A DNA stretch of 64,000 bases. It comes from Burkholderiales bacterium (GTDB lineage Bacteria > Pseudomonadota > Gammaproteobacteria > Burkholderiales > WYBJ01). Below, one piece after another: positions 43,421 to 51,971 of this stretch. Position numbers and translations under genes: made by a program. The notes beneath the pieces are model-generated. The model ran no database searches and was not told the DNA's origin. It saw nothing but the letters and a program-made list of their open reading frames with translations. The stretch lies in NCBI GenBank assembly GCA_022841915.1, contig JALHQN010000005.1, positions 248,001 to 312,000 on the forward strand, in the 5' to 3' direction. The number at the start of each line of letters is the position of its first letter. The stretch's first letter is position 1.

Positions 43421-44272
43421 ATGAGGCTCGACAACGTAAACAGCCATTTCCTCGAGCGCGACGGCGTTCGACTGCATCATCTGGATTGGGGCAACGAAGA
43501 CCGTCACCCGGTGGTGATGGTGCATGGTAGTCGCCTCCATGCGCATGTCTGGAACGATTTCGGTCGGCGCTTTCGGGATCGCTTTCACATCATCGCGATC
43601 GATCAGCGCGGACACGGGGACAGCGGCTGGTGCAAGAAGCAGGCGTATCAGTTGGAGGACTTCTATCAGGACCTGCGAGCCGTGATCGAGGCGAAGAAGC
43701 TCAAGCGCTTCACGCTGGTCGGTCACTCGCTAGGCGGTCGGGTATCGATCATGTATGCGGCGCGGCATCCGGAGATGCTGGAGCAACTGGTGCTGGTCGA
43801 CATCACGGCCGGGCGGCCAGAGAACATTGCGCCCAATGCAGATCTTTCGCGTGTTGCCGAGACGCCGCCGCCGCGAGACTTCGAGTCGCATGAGGAGGCG
43901 ATCGGGTATTTGGGCAAGCTCTTGTCTCGCGCCCCGGCCCATATGATCGAGGAGAGCGTGCGTCGCGGCATGCGCGAAGTGGTGCCCGGACGCTACACCT
44001 GGAAGTACGATCCTGCGCTGGCTAGCAACCGCCGTGCGACACCACCGGGCGTGAACTTGTGGGACATGGTCGGCAGCATTCCGACGCCGACCCTGCTTCA
44101 GTACGGAAGCGTCAGCCAAGTCGTGAATGCCGAACTCGCTGCCCGGATGGCGGCCACGATGCCCTCGTGCAAGGTCGATCGCATCGAGGATGCAGGCCAT
44201 GCGCTCTTTACCGATCAGCCTGATGCCTTCGCCGAGAGCATGGACCGATTCCTGGGCAATCGGCAAACGTAA
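43421..44272 (+). CDS. Alpha/beta hydrolase
   Basis: A 283-residue protein with 'VVMVHGSRLHAHVWNDFG' (oxyanion), 'IDQRGHGDSGW', nucleophile elbow 'VGHSLGGRVSIMYAA', acid 'QYGSVSQVVN' region and base 'DAGHALFTDQP'. The RGHGDS-W pattern links it to the subfamily of which 28191-28555 is a decayed member. The substrate is unknown. Convergent with the metallophosphoesterase gene (3 bp between stops). Confidence 0.88.
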   Translation: MRLDNVNSHFLERDGVRLHHLDWGNEDRHPVVMVHGSRLHAHVWNDFGRRFRDRFHIIAIDQRGHGDSGWCKKQAYQLEDFYQDLRAVIEAKKLKRFTLVGHSLGGRVSIMYAARHPEMLEQLVLVDITAGRPENIAPNADLSRVAETPPPRDFESHEEAIGYLGKLLSRAPAHMIEESVRRGMREVVPGRYTWKYDPALASNRRATPPGVNLWDMVGSIPTPTLLQYGSVSQVVNAELAARMAATMPSCKVDRIEDAGHALFTDQPDAFAESMDRFLGNRQT

Positions 44273-44275
44273 TCG

Positions 44276-45052
44276 TTAGTGCCCGGCCCCGGCAGGCTGA
44301 TCGGTGCGATGTGTCCGATGCTCCGTTCGGCGCGGTTTGCCGAGCACGGCATGTTCCGTGATGCAGGCCGGCTTGCCGGGTGTCAGTTCCACGATCGCCA
44401 TGCTGCCGGTTTCGCGCGTTCCGAGATGCGCTGCCGGCACGCCGGGATAGCAGGCAATCGTATCGCCGTGATGCATTCGCCGATGGGCGTGGACGTGGCC
44501 GAGGGCGAGGTAATCGAACCCGGAAGCGGCAATCTCCTGGGGAGTAATCAAGGACGAGCGCTCGCTCTCCGGGTCGTCCATATAGAGACCGTGCGCCATG
44601 CCGATGTGCCAGAGGTCGCGGGTGCGGGGCGGAGCGCTTTTCATCGGCCGGTTGTTTGGCGCGTGGTCGAGCATGCAGCGTCCCCATACCGTCGCATGCA
44701 GTTCGGGAAACTCCACCATCATGCCTTCGGGTTCGTCGAGCAGCTTCACATGGTGACCTGCTTGGCGAAAATCCATCCGCTGCAGCACCGAGCGCTCCTG
44801 CCAGACATCGTGATTGCCCGTGATGAGCACGGTCGGGCACGGGACCCGCGCCAGTTGCTGATAGACGAAGTCGATGACGTCGCCTTCGATGCGCGTGTGG
44901 TCGAACAAGTCGCCGGCGATCAGGAAGAGATCGGCCTGGATGTCCAGCACCGTATCGACGACTTCAGCGAATGCGTGGCGAACGGGCATGCCGTCGTCGC
45001 CGTCGTGCAAATGCACGTCTGAAGTGTGCGCGATCTTGAGCGGTTTGTTCAC
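44276..45052 (-). CDS. Calcineurin-like metallophosphoesterase (SbcD/YhaO-like)
   Basis: A 258-residue protein with all di-metal motifs: 'HTSDVHLHDGDD' (D-x-H), 'LIAGDLFDH' (GD), 'ITGNHDVW' (GNHD), 'GMAHGLY' and 'LALGHVHAHRRM' (GHxH). It resembles the nuclease subunit of Mre11/SbcD-type complexes, but no SbcC-like ATPase gene is adjacent. A phosphodiesterase or nuclease role is likely and the substrate unknown. Repeat copy B lies upstream, between it and the EAL-HDOD gene. Confidence 0.9.
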   Translation of the reverse strand: MNKPLKIAHTSDVHLHDGDDGMPVRHAFAEVVDTVLDIQADLFLIAGDLFDHTRIEGDVIDFVYQQLARVPCPTVLITGNHDVWQERSVLQRMDFRQAGHHVKLLDEPEGMMVEFPELHATVWGRCMLDHAPNNRPMKSAPPRTRDLWHIGMAHGLYMDDPESERSSLITPQEIAASGFDYLALGHVHAHRRMHHGDTIACYPGVPAAHLGTRETGSMAIVELTPGKPACITEHAVLGKPRRTEHRTHRTDQPAGAGH

Positions 45053-45153
45053 GAGCGCTGTCCCGGAGAATGGGAATCAATTGTAGCGGCTCCCCAGGCG
45101 GCTCGCCAGCGGGATGCTAGACGTCAGGCGTCGCGCAAGCCGGAGCTGCGCTA

Positions 45154-45337
45154 GTGACCTGAGTCGAGGAGTCGTTGACGTATGGCCGAACGGTATCGAT
45201 GATGCATACGCGACAAAATGGTCGAACTCGGCGTCAGAAGCGAAGGAAACCGCAGCCCGGTTGGACAACTGGCGCAGATTGCCGCCAAAGTATGGCGTCG
45301 ATACTCGGCGCTTTTGTTCAGCAAATTTCTGACTCAG
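45154..45337. repeat. Interspersed repeat, copy B (about 184 bp)
   Basis: The partner of copy A (5394-5576), in the same orientation, with one single-base length difference near the left end. Read on the minus strand it encodes a peptide containing VSTPYFGGN, RQL, AAVSFASDAE and ASSIPFGHTSTTP, alignable to copy A without gaps. The frame stays open to about 45077 and could start at the TTG at 45268. It fills most of the 289-bp gap between two minus-strand genes, and ends only 4 bp before the EAL-HDOD stop. No flanking duplications are evident. Confidence 0.7.
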
Positions 45338-45341
45338 GACG

Positions 45342-46631
45342 CTAGGTGCCGATGCTGTTGGCCCAGCGTAGCGCGCTCGCGTGCGCCTCTTCGACTGCCG
45401 CCACGGTCAAGGGGCGCAGGCCGCCCAGTGCGTGGACGAGATCTCGCGGGTCACGACCTTCGACAACCTCGATCACGTCGAGCAGCGCGCCGAGGCGCCC
45501 GCGTCGCTCGAGCAGCGCCTCGCGGATGTCTTCGGCCACGGGCAGCGGCGCGAGTATTTCCGCGATGGGAGTCGACAGCAGCGCTTCCATCAACGACATG
45601 ATGCCGGTCATGAAAGCACGATCCGTCAAGCCGCTTTCGTGCCATGTGCCGGCCAGCAGTTCCATCATGCGGCCTCGAGTCGCGGCAAGTTGCATCAGCG
45701 CGCTCGGCAGCCGCATGGTGGGCGCATTGGTGGAAAAGAGCAGCAGCTGCAGCCAGCGCAGCATTTGGCGGCGCCCGAGCACCATCAGTGCCGACGAAAC
45801 CGAACTCACGCGGCCCCGCGTCCCGGAGCCCACCGAATTTGTCAGGCGCAGGAGGTTCATCGTGAGCCCCGGTTCTTGCTTGAGCAGGGCTTCGATGTCC
45901 GCGGTTTCCGCGTCTGCCACCAGCATGCCGAGCAGTCGCATGACCGTGGCCTCCGCTGGCGACAGGCGCTTGCCGGCGATGATGTGGGGCTTGGCGAAGT
46001 AGTAGCCTTGGAACAAGTCGAATCCCATCTCCAGACAGGCTTCGGCCTGGACGCGATCGTCCACCTTCTCGGCGAGCAGCCTGATGGAAGGAGTCTTGAG
46101 CTTTTGCACCAATGCCCTCAGCTCATTCATGCCCACTTGCAGGACATCGATCTTCACGATGTCCACGAAGTTGAGTACCTGTTGCCATTGCGGGGGCAGA
46201 CCGATCACATCATCCAGTGCGAGCGTGAAACCGGCGCGCTTCAAATCGGCGAGTCGACCGAGGATGCGTTCGTTCAATTCGACCGTTTCCAGCACTTCGA
46301 GGACGACGCGTTCCTTGGGCAGCAGCTCGATCATGTCGGACATGATCATGGCCTCGTCGACATTGATGAAACCCTTGAACTGTCCCAGCACGGAGTCGAG
46401 GCCGAACTCATTCAAGACATGCTGAATCACCGTGGCCGTCGCCATTGTTCCGTCGGTGAAGCAGGCGGCATTGGCGTCGCTCGAACGGAACAACAACTCG
46501 AAGGCACACAGTTCCTGATTGCGATCGAGAATGGACTGCCTGGCGAGATAGATGCCCTCGGTGTGAGGTGTGGCTATGGTGGACTGGAGGGGCGTCATAG
46601 GGTCGGGTTCGGTTCGGAGGGGCGGATGCAT
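45342..46631 (-). CDS. EAL-HDOD signalling protein (YuxH-like)
   Basis: A 429-residue protein. The N-terminal half is an EAL-type phosphodiesterase domain: 'FELLFRSS' replaces the EALLR motif, 'LEVLETVEL', 'LALDDVIG' and 'VKIDVLQVG' follow, and 'LLAEKVDDRVQ' with 'FQGYYFAKP' ends it. Several catalytic residues survive, but EAL is ELL and DDFG is DDVIG. The C-terminal HDOD domain has 'IEALLKQEPGLTMNLLRLTN'. EAL-HDOD proteins are usually c-di-GMP effectors or weak enzymes. The start at 46631 has GGAAG upstream. Confidence 0.9.
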   Translation of the reverse strand: MHPPLRTEPDPMTPLQSTIATPHTEGIYLARQSILDRNQELCAFELLFRSSDANAACFTDGTMATATVIQHVLNEFGLDSVLGQFKGFINVDEAMIMSDMIELLPKERVVLEVLETVELNERILGRLADLKRAGFTLALDDVIGLPPQWQQVLNFVDIVKIDVLQVGMNELRALVQKLKTPSIRLLAEKVDDRVQAEACLEMGFDLFQGYYFAKPHIIAGKRLSPAEATVMRLLGMLVADAETADIEALLKQEPGLTMNLLRLTNSVGSGTRGRVSSVSSALMVLGRRQMLRWLQLLLFSTNAPTMRLPSALMQLAATRGRMMELLAGTWHESGLTDRAFMTGIMSLMEALLSTPIAEILAPLPVAEDIREALLERRGRLGALLDVIEVVEGRDPRDLVHALGGLRPLTVAAVEEAHASALRWANSIGT

Positions 46632-46760
46632 CGAACGGCTTCCGCTTAACGTCTACCCCCGGAATTGCGGCGTGCCACGACGGTTCTTGAGGAATTCCGC
46701 GCGGCTTCTCAGGGGGGCGACAGCGTACCGAGCTTGCCCTTCAGGCGCCTGCCGAAGGCG

Positions 46761-47507
46761 TCAGTCAGCGGTCGCAACCAGTGGCGGTTCGACCAGGGCT
46801 CGATGCAGAAAATTCAACGTGAGCGGCCAGACCATGGCTGCGAGCTCGGGCTGGTAGCCGTCCGAGTCGGGCGAGGCGAAACCGTGTCGACCATGGGAGT
46901 AGAAGTGCCACTCGAACGGCTGGCCGCTCGCTGCGAAGCTCTCCCATAGTTTCCTGCGGGTGTCGGCCGATGCGATGTGATCCAGGCCGCCGTAGATCAC
47001 CATGGAAGGACATCGCAGTTGTTTCGTCAGATCGAAGGCATGCCGCGGGCGCAGTTCAGTTTCGATTTCGTCGCGCACGGACGGATAGTAAAGCAGGAGA
47101 GCCCGTACCTCCGGGGTATCGGCAGCAAACGGTATCGCCAGCCGTCCGCCCATCGAGTGCGCCAGGACGGCGGTGCGCGTGGGATCGACGTCGGCGCGTC
47201 GAGCCAGATACCGCCAGGCATCGCCGATCACCCGCAAAAACTCCCCATCGTTGAGGCGCTGCTGTAGTTCGGCGCCGCGCCCGATATGGCTTTCGCCCGG
47301 TTCTCCGAGCATGTGATAGAGGTTGGGAACCAGGGCTGCGTAGCCCGCCTGGGCAAGCTGGACAACGGTCGACTTGAAGTCCGCCGTGACGCCATGGGCG
47401 TGATGCAGCAGCAGGACTGCAGGACTGCGGGTGCTCGCCAAAGGGTAGGCAAGAAAGCCCGAGATGCCGTCCTGATCGCGCTGGAGCACTTTGGATACGA
47501 TACGCAT
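46761..47507 (-). CDS. Dienelactone-hydrolase-family alpha/beta hydrolase
   Basis: A 248-residue protein of the DLH type: 'ISGFLAYPLASTRSPAVLLL', 'HHAHGV', 'YAALVPNLYHMLGEP', 'YGGLDHIAS' (Asp) and 'YSHGRHGFASPDS' (His). The nucleophile position reads 'LAHSMGGRLAIPFAA', so it has Ser where classical DLH has Cys (GxCxGG). It may be an esterase or acyl-CoA/lactone hydrolase. The GntR regulator is 38 bp upstream on the same strand and they could share a transcript. Confidence 0.86.
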   Translation of the reverse strand: MRIVSKVLQRDQDGISGFLAYPLASTRSPAVLLLHHAHGVTADFKSTVVQLAQAGYAALVPNLYHMLGEPGESHIGRGAELQQRLNDGEFLRVIGDAWRYLARRADVDPTRTAVLAHSMGGRLAIPFAADTPEVRALLLYYPSVRDEIETELRPRHAFDLTKQLRCPSMVIYGGLDHIASADTRRKLWESFAASGQPFEWHFYSHGRHGFASPDSDGYQPELAAMVWPLTLNFLHRALVEPPLVATAD

Positions 47508-47545
47508 GGCTGATCCTCCTCGAGGGTAAGTGGTTCGGCGCGAGG

Positions 47546-48262
47546 TTACGCGACTTCGCTCGCCGGGGTGGTTTCTGCAAGCGCCGGGTCCGCATCCATC
47601 GCGGCTTGCAGCTCGACCCAGCCCGCACGGATGTGCTCGCTGGTCGCGATGGCGGCCGCTTCAGCGTTCCGAGAAAGGATCGCGTCGATGATGCGCGAGT
47701 GTTCCTCGGAAGCGCGGCCGACCCGGCCGCCGATCTGATTGATGATGTCGAAGGGGTACTTGGCCCAAAGCACCTGGACGAAATGGAAGCTCAACGGCTG
47801 ATCGGCCAGCCCATAGAGGAAGCGGTGGAACCGGTAGTTCGCCGCGCGGGCGGCATTGCGATCGCCTACTGCGTAGGCGTGGTCGAAGTCTTGCGCCAGA
47901 CGCTGCAATTGCTCCATTTCGCTCAGCGTCATGCGGTGCATCGCGTTCACAGTGAGACGTGTTTCGAGCAGGGTCCGCAGTTCGATCACCTCGGACGCGC
48001 TGGCGGCCTCGAAGGGAGCGACGATGGCGCCCCGATGCGTCGCTCCCAGGACATAGCCTTCAGCAGCAAGCAGCTTGAGGGCTTCGCGGACCGGGGTGAT
48101 GCTCAAGCCCAGTTCCTTGGCGAGGTCTGCCTGCTTCAACCGCATGCCGCGTGGAATCTCTCCCGAGAGAATGCCTTCCCGCAGGAAGTCGGCGACGTAC
48201 TCCTCCTTGGTGTGGAACACCGCAGGGGTGGTGTCGCGCCGAGGTCGCGCGCGTGTCTTCAT
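47546..48262 (-). CDS. GntR-family (FCD/FadR subgroup) transcriptional regulator
   Basis: Start placed at ATG 48262 (MKTRARPRRD), with GGAGAT six to ten bases upstream. The 238-residue product has the winged helix-turn-helix ('LKQADLAKELGLSITPVREA') followed by the FCD ligand-binding domain ('IELRTLLETRLTVNAMHRMT', 'FHRFLYG'). FCD regulators respond to small organic acids. It is divergent from the MmgE/PrpD gene, with a 7-bp inverted repeat between them that is a good operator candidate. Confidence 0.93.
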   Translation of the reverse strand: MKTRARPRRDTTPAVFHTKEEYVADFLREGILSGEIPRGMRLKQADLAKELGLSITPVREALKLLAAEGYVLGATHRGAIVAPFEAASASEVIELRTLLETRLTVNAMHRMTLSEMEQLQRLAQDFDHAYAVGDRNAARAANYRFHRFLYGLADQPLSFHFVQVLWAKYPFDIINQIGGRVGRASEEHSRIIDAILSRNAEAAAIATSEHIRAGWVELQAAMDADPALAETTPASEVA

Positions 48263-48391
48263 AGAAATCTCCAAGCGCCGGTCCGGTCCGGGGAGTGGGG
48301 GCATGCTGTCCTCGGATCGGCTTGGCATCGGTTTACATTGAGATCGCCCTTGCACGCAAGCGCCGTGCGTTCAAGTCGTGGGCGCCAAGTG

Positions 48392-48413
48392 TAATGCAAC
48401 ATACAATGCATTA
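48392..48413. promoter_or_regulatory. Palindrome between the divergent GntR and MmgE/PrpD genes (operator candidate)
   Basis: TAATGCA (48392-48398) and its exact complement TGCATTA (48407-48413) flank ACATACAA. The site is AT-rich within GC-rich DNA and 130 bp upstream of the regulator start. The 362-bp divergent gap shows no other marked feature; a TAAAAT at 48440 could be a plus-strand -10. Confidence 0.42.
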
Positions 48414-48624
48414 TTGAATTTGTCCCGAAAAGCTGGCGTAAAATCGCCACCGAGTCGACGCGGCTGCACTTTCGCCGGCCGCTTTGTCGGGTCGATGGTT
48501 ATCGATGGTTATACCTAGGAGCAGGACGCCTTCTCGCGATGCCGTGGCTGAAAGCACAGCGGCGTCATCGAATTCCCCGCTCAACCCAGTCCGCCAGTAT
48601 TGGCCAGTCAACGGAGATCCAGTC

Positions 48625-50022
48625 ATGCAGCAGTCGGTAAAGCGGGGATCCGCGCCCGAGATTCAGCAGCCCAGTCGCGTTTTGTCCGAATTCCTCGCCT
48701 CGGTGCGCTACCAGGATGTCCCGGAATCCGTCATCGCCCGCACCGAGGATCTGTTTCTCGATTGGTTCGCTTCCGCGGTGGCGGGGAAGAACGCCCGGCC
48801 CACCCTGGTGATGGAGCGATTCGCGCAATCGATGGGACCGAACAGCGGTCCGGCTGAAATTCTGACATCCCGAGGCCGCACGTCGGCGCTATTCGCCGCG
48901 CTGATCAACGGCGCCGCCTCGCACTTCGTGGAGCAGGACGACTTGCACAATAGCTCCGTGCTGCACCCGGCCACCGTCGTGTTTCCGGCTGTGCTTGCCG
49001 CAGCCCAGGAGATCGGCGCATCGGGACGCGAACTGCTGGTCGCCTCGATTGCCGGATACGAGTGCGGCGTGCGCGTGGGCGAATTTCTGGGCAGATCGCA
49101 TTACCGGATCTTCCACACGACAGGCACGGCCGGAAAACTCGCCGCGGCCGCGGGCGTGGCCCGATTACTGGGTCTCGACGCTGTCCGCATGAATCACTGT
49201 CTGGGCTCCGCCGGAACGATGGCTGCGGGCTTGTGGGAGTTTTTGCGCGACGCTGCCGATTCCAAGCAGCTCCATACGGGCAAGGCGGCTGCGGATGGAT
49301 TGATGGCTGCCTACATCGCCCGCGACGGCTTCACCGGTGCCGCGCGCATCTTCGAGGGCCCGCAAGGCATGGGCGCGGGGATGTCCACCGATGCCGATCC
49401 TGCGCAGTTGGTGGACGGGCTCGGCACCCGTTGGGCGACGGCGGAAACGTCGTTCAAGTTTCATGCCTCATGTCGCCACACGCATCCCGCGGCCGATGCG
49501 CTGCTGGAGGTCATGCGGGCGAACGCCCTCAAACCGACGGATGTGTCGCGCGTGACCGCGTTGGTCCATCAGGGAGCCCTCGATGTCCTCGGTCCGGTGA
49601 CGGATCCCCAGACGGTTCATCAGTCGAAGTTTTCCATGGGCTTCGTGCTTGCGAACATCGCGGTTCACGGTCGAGCGGGCCTGACGGAGTTCACCGACGA
49701 TGCACTGCGCGATCCCCGGCTGCGCAGCTTCCACGACAAGGTCGGGATGAAGCTCGATCAGGAGGTCGACAGCGCCTATCCGAAGCGCTGGATAGGCAAA
49801 GTCGAGGTCGAAACGGCCGACGGTCGCAAGGTCTTTCAGCGCATCGATACGCCCAAGGGCGATCCCGAAAACACCTTGGCGCGGCCCGAACTCGAGGACA
49901 AGGCCGTGCGACTCGCCAGCTATGCCCAGGGCGCGAGCGAGGCGGAAATGCGGCGCGTGATCGATCGCATATGGCGTCTGCGCGAGGCGAGCGACGTCCG
50001 CGATTTTCTGACGGCCCGTTAG
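48625..50022 (+). CDS. MmgE/PrpD family protein
   Basis: Start placed at ATG 48625 (MQQSVKRGSA) with GGAG ten bases upstream; the frame is open further upstream, but the extension is unlike the family. The 465-residue product has the MmgE/PrpD signatures 'SRVLSEFLASVRYQDVPESV', 'NGAASHFVEQDDLHNSSVLH' and 'SFKFHASCRHTHPAADALLE'. Members include 2-methylcitrate dehydratase and several other dehydratase- or epimerase-like enzymes; no prpBC neighbours are here, so the substrate is open. Probably controlled by the divergent GntR regulator. Confidence 0.88.
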   Translation: MQQSVKRGSAPEIQQPSRVLSEFLASVRYQDVPESVIARTEDLFLDWFASAVAGKNARPTLVMERFAQSMGPNSGPAEILTSRGRTSALFAALINGAASHFVEQDDLHNSSVLHPATVVFPAVLAAAQEIGASGRELLVASIAGYECGVRVGEFLGRSHYRIFHTTGTAGKLAAAAGVARLLGLDAVRMNHCLGSAGTMAAGLWEFLRDAADSKQLHTGKAAADGLMAAYIARDGFTGAARIFEGPQGMGAGMSTDADPAQLVDGLGTRWATAETSFKFHASCRHTHPAADALLEVMRANALKPTDVSRVTALVHQGALDVLGPVTDPQTVHQSKFSMGFVLANIAVHGRAGLTEFTDDALRDPRLRSFHDKVGMKLDQEVDSAYPKRWIGKVEVETADGRKVFQRIDTPKGDPENTLARPELEDKAVRLASYAQGASEAEMRRVIDRIWRLREASDVRDFLTAR

Positions 50023-50282
50023 GGCTTAGAGAAACGATGCGTTGCACCAGGAGCAGCCGAGATCGCCCCTGGGATAGGTACCGATTCCTGATCGGATGTC
50101 GGCCGGGATGAGCGTACTTCGCGTCTGCTGTCCGTCCCGACCCGACGGCTGCCCGATCCTCGTCGAGGTGTCCCATGGACTCGGCGAGGAATCTCACGTT
50201 GAGGGCATCAGTTGCCGTGCTTATCCTCGCCTTGAGCGATAGTGTGCCGTGCTAGCGTTCGGCTTGGTTCGACAACGAGAGC

Positions 50283-51332
50283 ATGCACAAGGTGGAAACG
50301 CACTCTGACGAGGGAAGTTCGGTCGGTTCGGAAGCTGGGCTGGAGGCCGGCAACGCCGAACTGAGGCCGCAGGATCTTGCAACGCTCGCGCGTTCGAGGC
50401 TGTTCAAAGGCGTGGATGCGGACCGGCTGCGGGAGTGCGTGCGCCCGAAAGGCGAGGTCACTCTGCGAACGGGGCAAATGCTGCTCGAACTGGGGCAGCG
50501 CAACGCCGTGATTTACCTGCTGATGGCGGGCAGGCTGGCCGTCCATCTCGACGAGGATGCCAGGATCCCCGTGGCGCATGTCGAGCCGGGTGAATGCGTG
50601 GGCGAGATCTCGATCATCGACGAGGAGGCCGCATCGGCTTCCGTGGTGGCGCTCGAGCCATCGCGGCTGCTGGTGACCGACGCGGCACACTTGTGGCGCC
50701 TCATGGCGCAGGAGCCGGCGATCGCGCTCAACCTGATGCATATCTTGGCCGAGCGCATCCGTCGCAACAATATCTCGGTGCTGGAGAGTTTCAAGGCGCA
50801 GGCGCATCTTCGCAACTTGTCCATCATCGATGCGTTGACCGGGCTGCACAATCGCCGCTGGCTGAGCGATGTGTTCCTGCGCCAGATCGACCGTTGCGCG
50901 CGCGGGCATTACCCCGTCTGCCTCGCGATGCTGGATATCGACCATTTCAAGGCCGTCAACGATACGTTCGGACATCAGGGCGGCGATCGCGTGCTGGTTC
51001 AAATCGGCCGCGTTCTGCAACGGCAGTTTCGCCCGACCGACCTGATCGCTCGGTACGGCGGAGACGAGTTCGCGGTACTCTTGCCTGAGACCGACGCTCA
51101 GGAGGCGGTTGCGGCGCTCGAGCGCTTGCGGCTCGCTCTGCAGCGCACTCAAACTTCGGTGGCTGTGCGCACCACGGTCAAGATCACGGTTTCGGTGGGC
51201 ATCGCGCAGTGGCAGCCCGAATGGAGTCTCGACGATCTGATTCAGCACGCCGACGAGGCTTTGTACCGAGCCAAGGAGGGCGGCCGCAACTGCGTCCATT
51301 TGCACGGGGACGCCGCGCCCGTCAGCGCCTAG
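50283..51332 (+). CDS. Diguanylate cyclase with N-terminal cyclic-nucleotide-binding domain
   Basis: A 349-residue protein without a membrane segment. Residues 38-150 form a cNMP-binding domain ('LFKGVDADRLRECVRP', 'HVEPGECVGEISIIDEEAAS'). Residues 180-340 form a GGDEF domain, with the active site 'RYGGDEFAVL' (G259-F263), an intact allosteric I-site RPTD (R250-D253) five residues upstream, and 'DIDHFKAVNDTFGH'. It should make c-di-GMP, gated by cAMP or a similar nucleotide. The start lacks a clear ribosome binding site. The 260-bp gap upstream has no gene. Confidence 0.93.
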   Translation: MHKVETHSDEGSSVGSEAGLEAGNAELRPQDLATLARSRLFKGVDADRLRECVRPKGEVTLRTGQMLLELGQRNAVIYLLMAGRLAVHLDEDARIPVAHVEPGECVGEISIIDEEAASASVVALEPSRLLVTDAAHLWRLMAQEPAIALNLMHILAERIRRNNISVLESFKAQAHLRNLSIIDALTGLHNRRWLSDVFLRQIDRCARGHYPVCLAMLDIDHFKAVNDTFGHQGGDRVLVQIGRVLQRQFRPTDLIARYGGDEFAVLLPETDAQEAVAALERLRLALQRTQTSVAVRTTVKITVSVGIAQWQPEWSLDDLIQHADEALYRAKEGGRNCVHLHGDAAPVSA

Positions 51333-51406
51333 CCCGGGTTTTCAGGCCGGCGAGACCCGCTCGTGGCGTCTCGCGGCCGGGGATGCATTCCCTCTAGAGT
51401 GGGCTG

Positions 51407-51712
51407 TCAGCTCACGCTGGGCGTCTTTCCCTTGATGCACTCGCTGACGAACTCCTTGCGACGCTCGCCCTTGAGGCCCTTCTCGCTGGCTGTCGTCCGG
51501 CATTCCTTGGCGGCTGTCTGCGAGACGGGACTGCGCAGGCATTGGCTCATGTGCTCCTTGCGTGCTTCCCCCTTCAGGTTCTGCGCCTTGGCTTGCGCGC
51601 TGCAGTCGCTCATGCGGTTGTTCTGCGCCTTGCGGGCTTCGGATTCCGCGGCGATGGCGGGTGTCGCGTTGAGCGCGGCGAGGGTCAGTACAGCGGCGAG
51701 GATCGTCTTCAT
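51407..51712 (-). CDS. psiF: PsiF family protein (PsiF repeats)
   Basis: Start placed at ATG 51712 (MKTILAAVLTLAAL); 101 residues with a signal peptide cleaved after 'TPAIAA'. Two PsiF repeats are plain: 'MSDCSAQAKAQNLKGEARKE' and 'AAKECRTTASEKGLKGERRK', each ending in a Cys ('MSQC', 'VSEC'). PsiF is phosphate-starvation-inducible in E. coli; its role is unknown. It is a small exported protein with four Cys residues that may form disulphides. It stands alone. Confidence 0.9.
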   Translation of the reverse strand: MKTILAAVLTLAALNATPAIAAESEARKAQNNRMSDCSAQAKAQNLKGEARKEHMSQCLRSPVSQTAAKECRTTASEKGLKGERRKEFVSECIKGKTPSVS

Positions 51713-51971
51713 GGTGTGGCTCCTTGGTCGAAGTTGCGGGTGGCGGATCGGGCACGCGTGCATCTCGATGCGGTGCTGCGCAGAGGCGTGCTTCCGGACT
51801 CAATTGCAACAGACGCCGCATGCTGTATGAATACAGCGTGAGTTCTACTCGCCGGACTAAGCCTTGAGGCCGGCCGAGCATCGAAGCGCAGGAGGCGATG
51901 GCGCGCAACGCCGATTTGGCGGGTATCGCCGCACGTGATTAAATTGCGGCCAACAACGAACGAGGGTTCCC

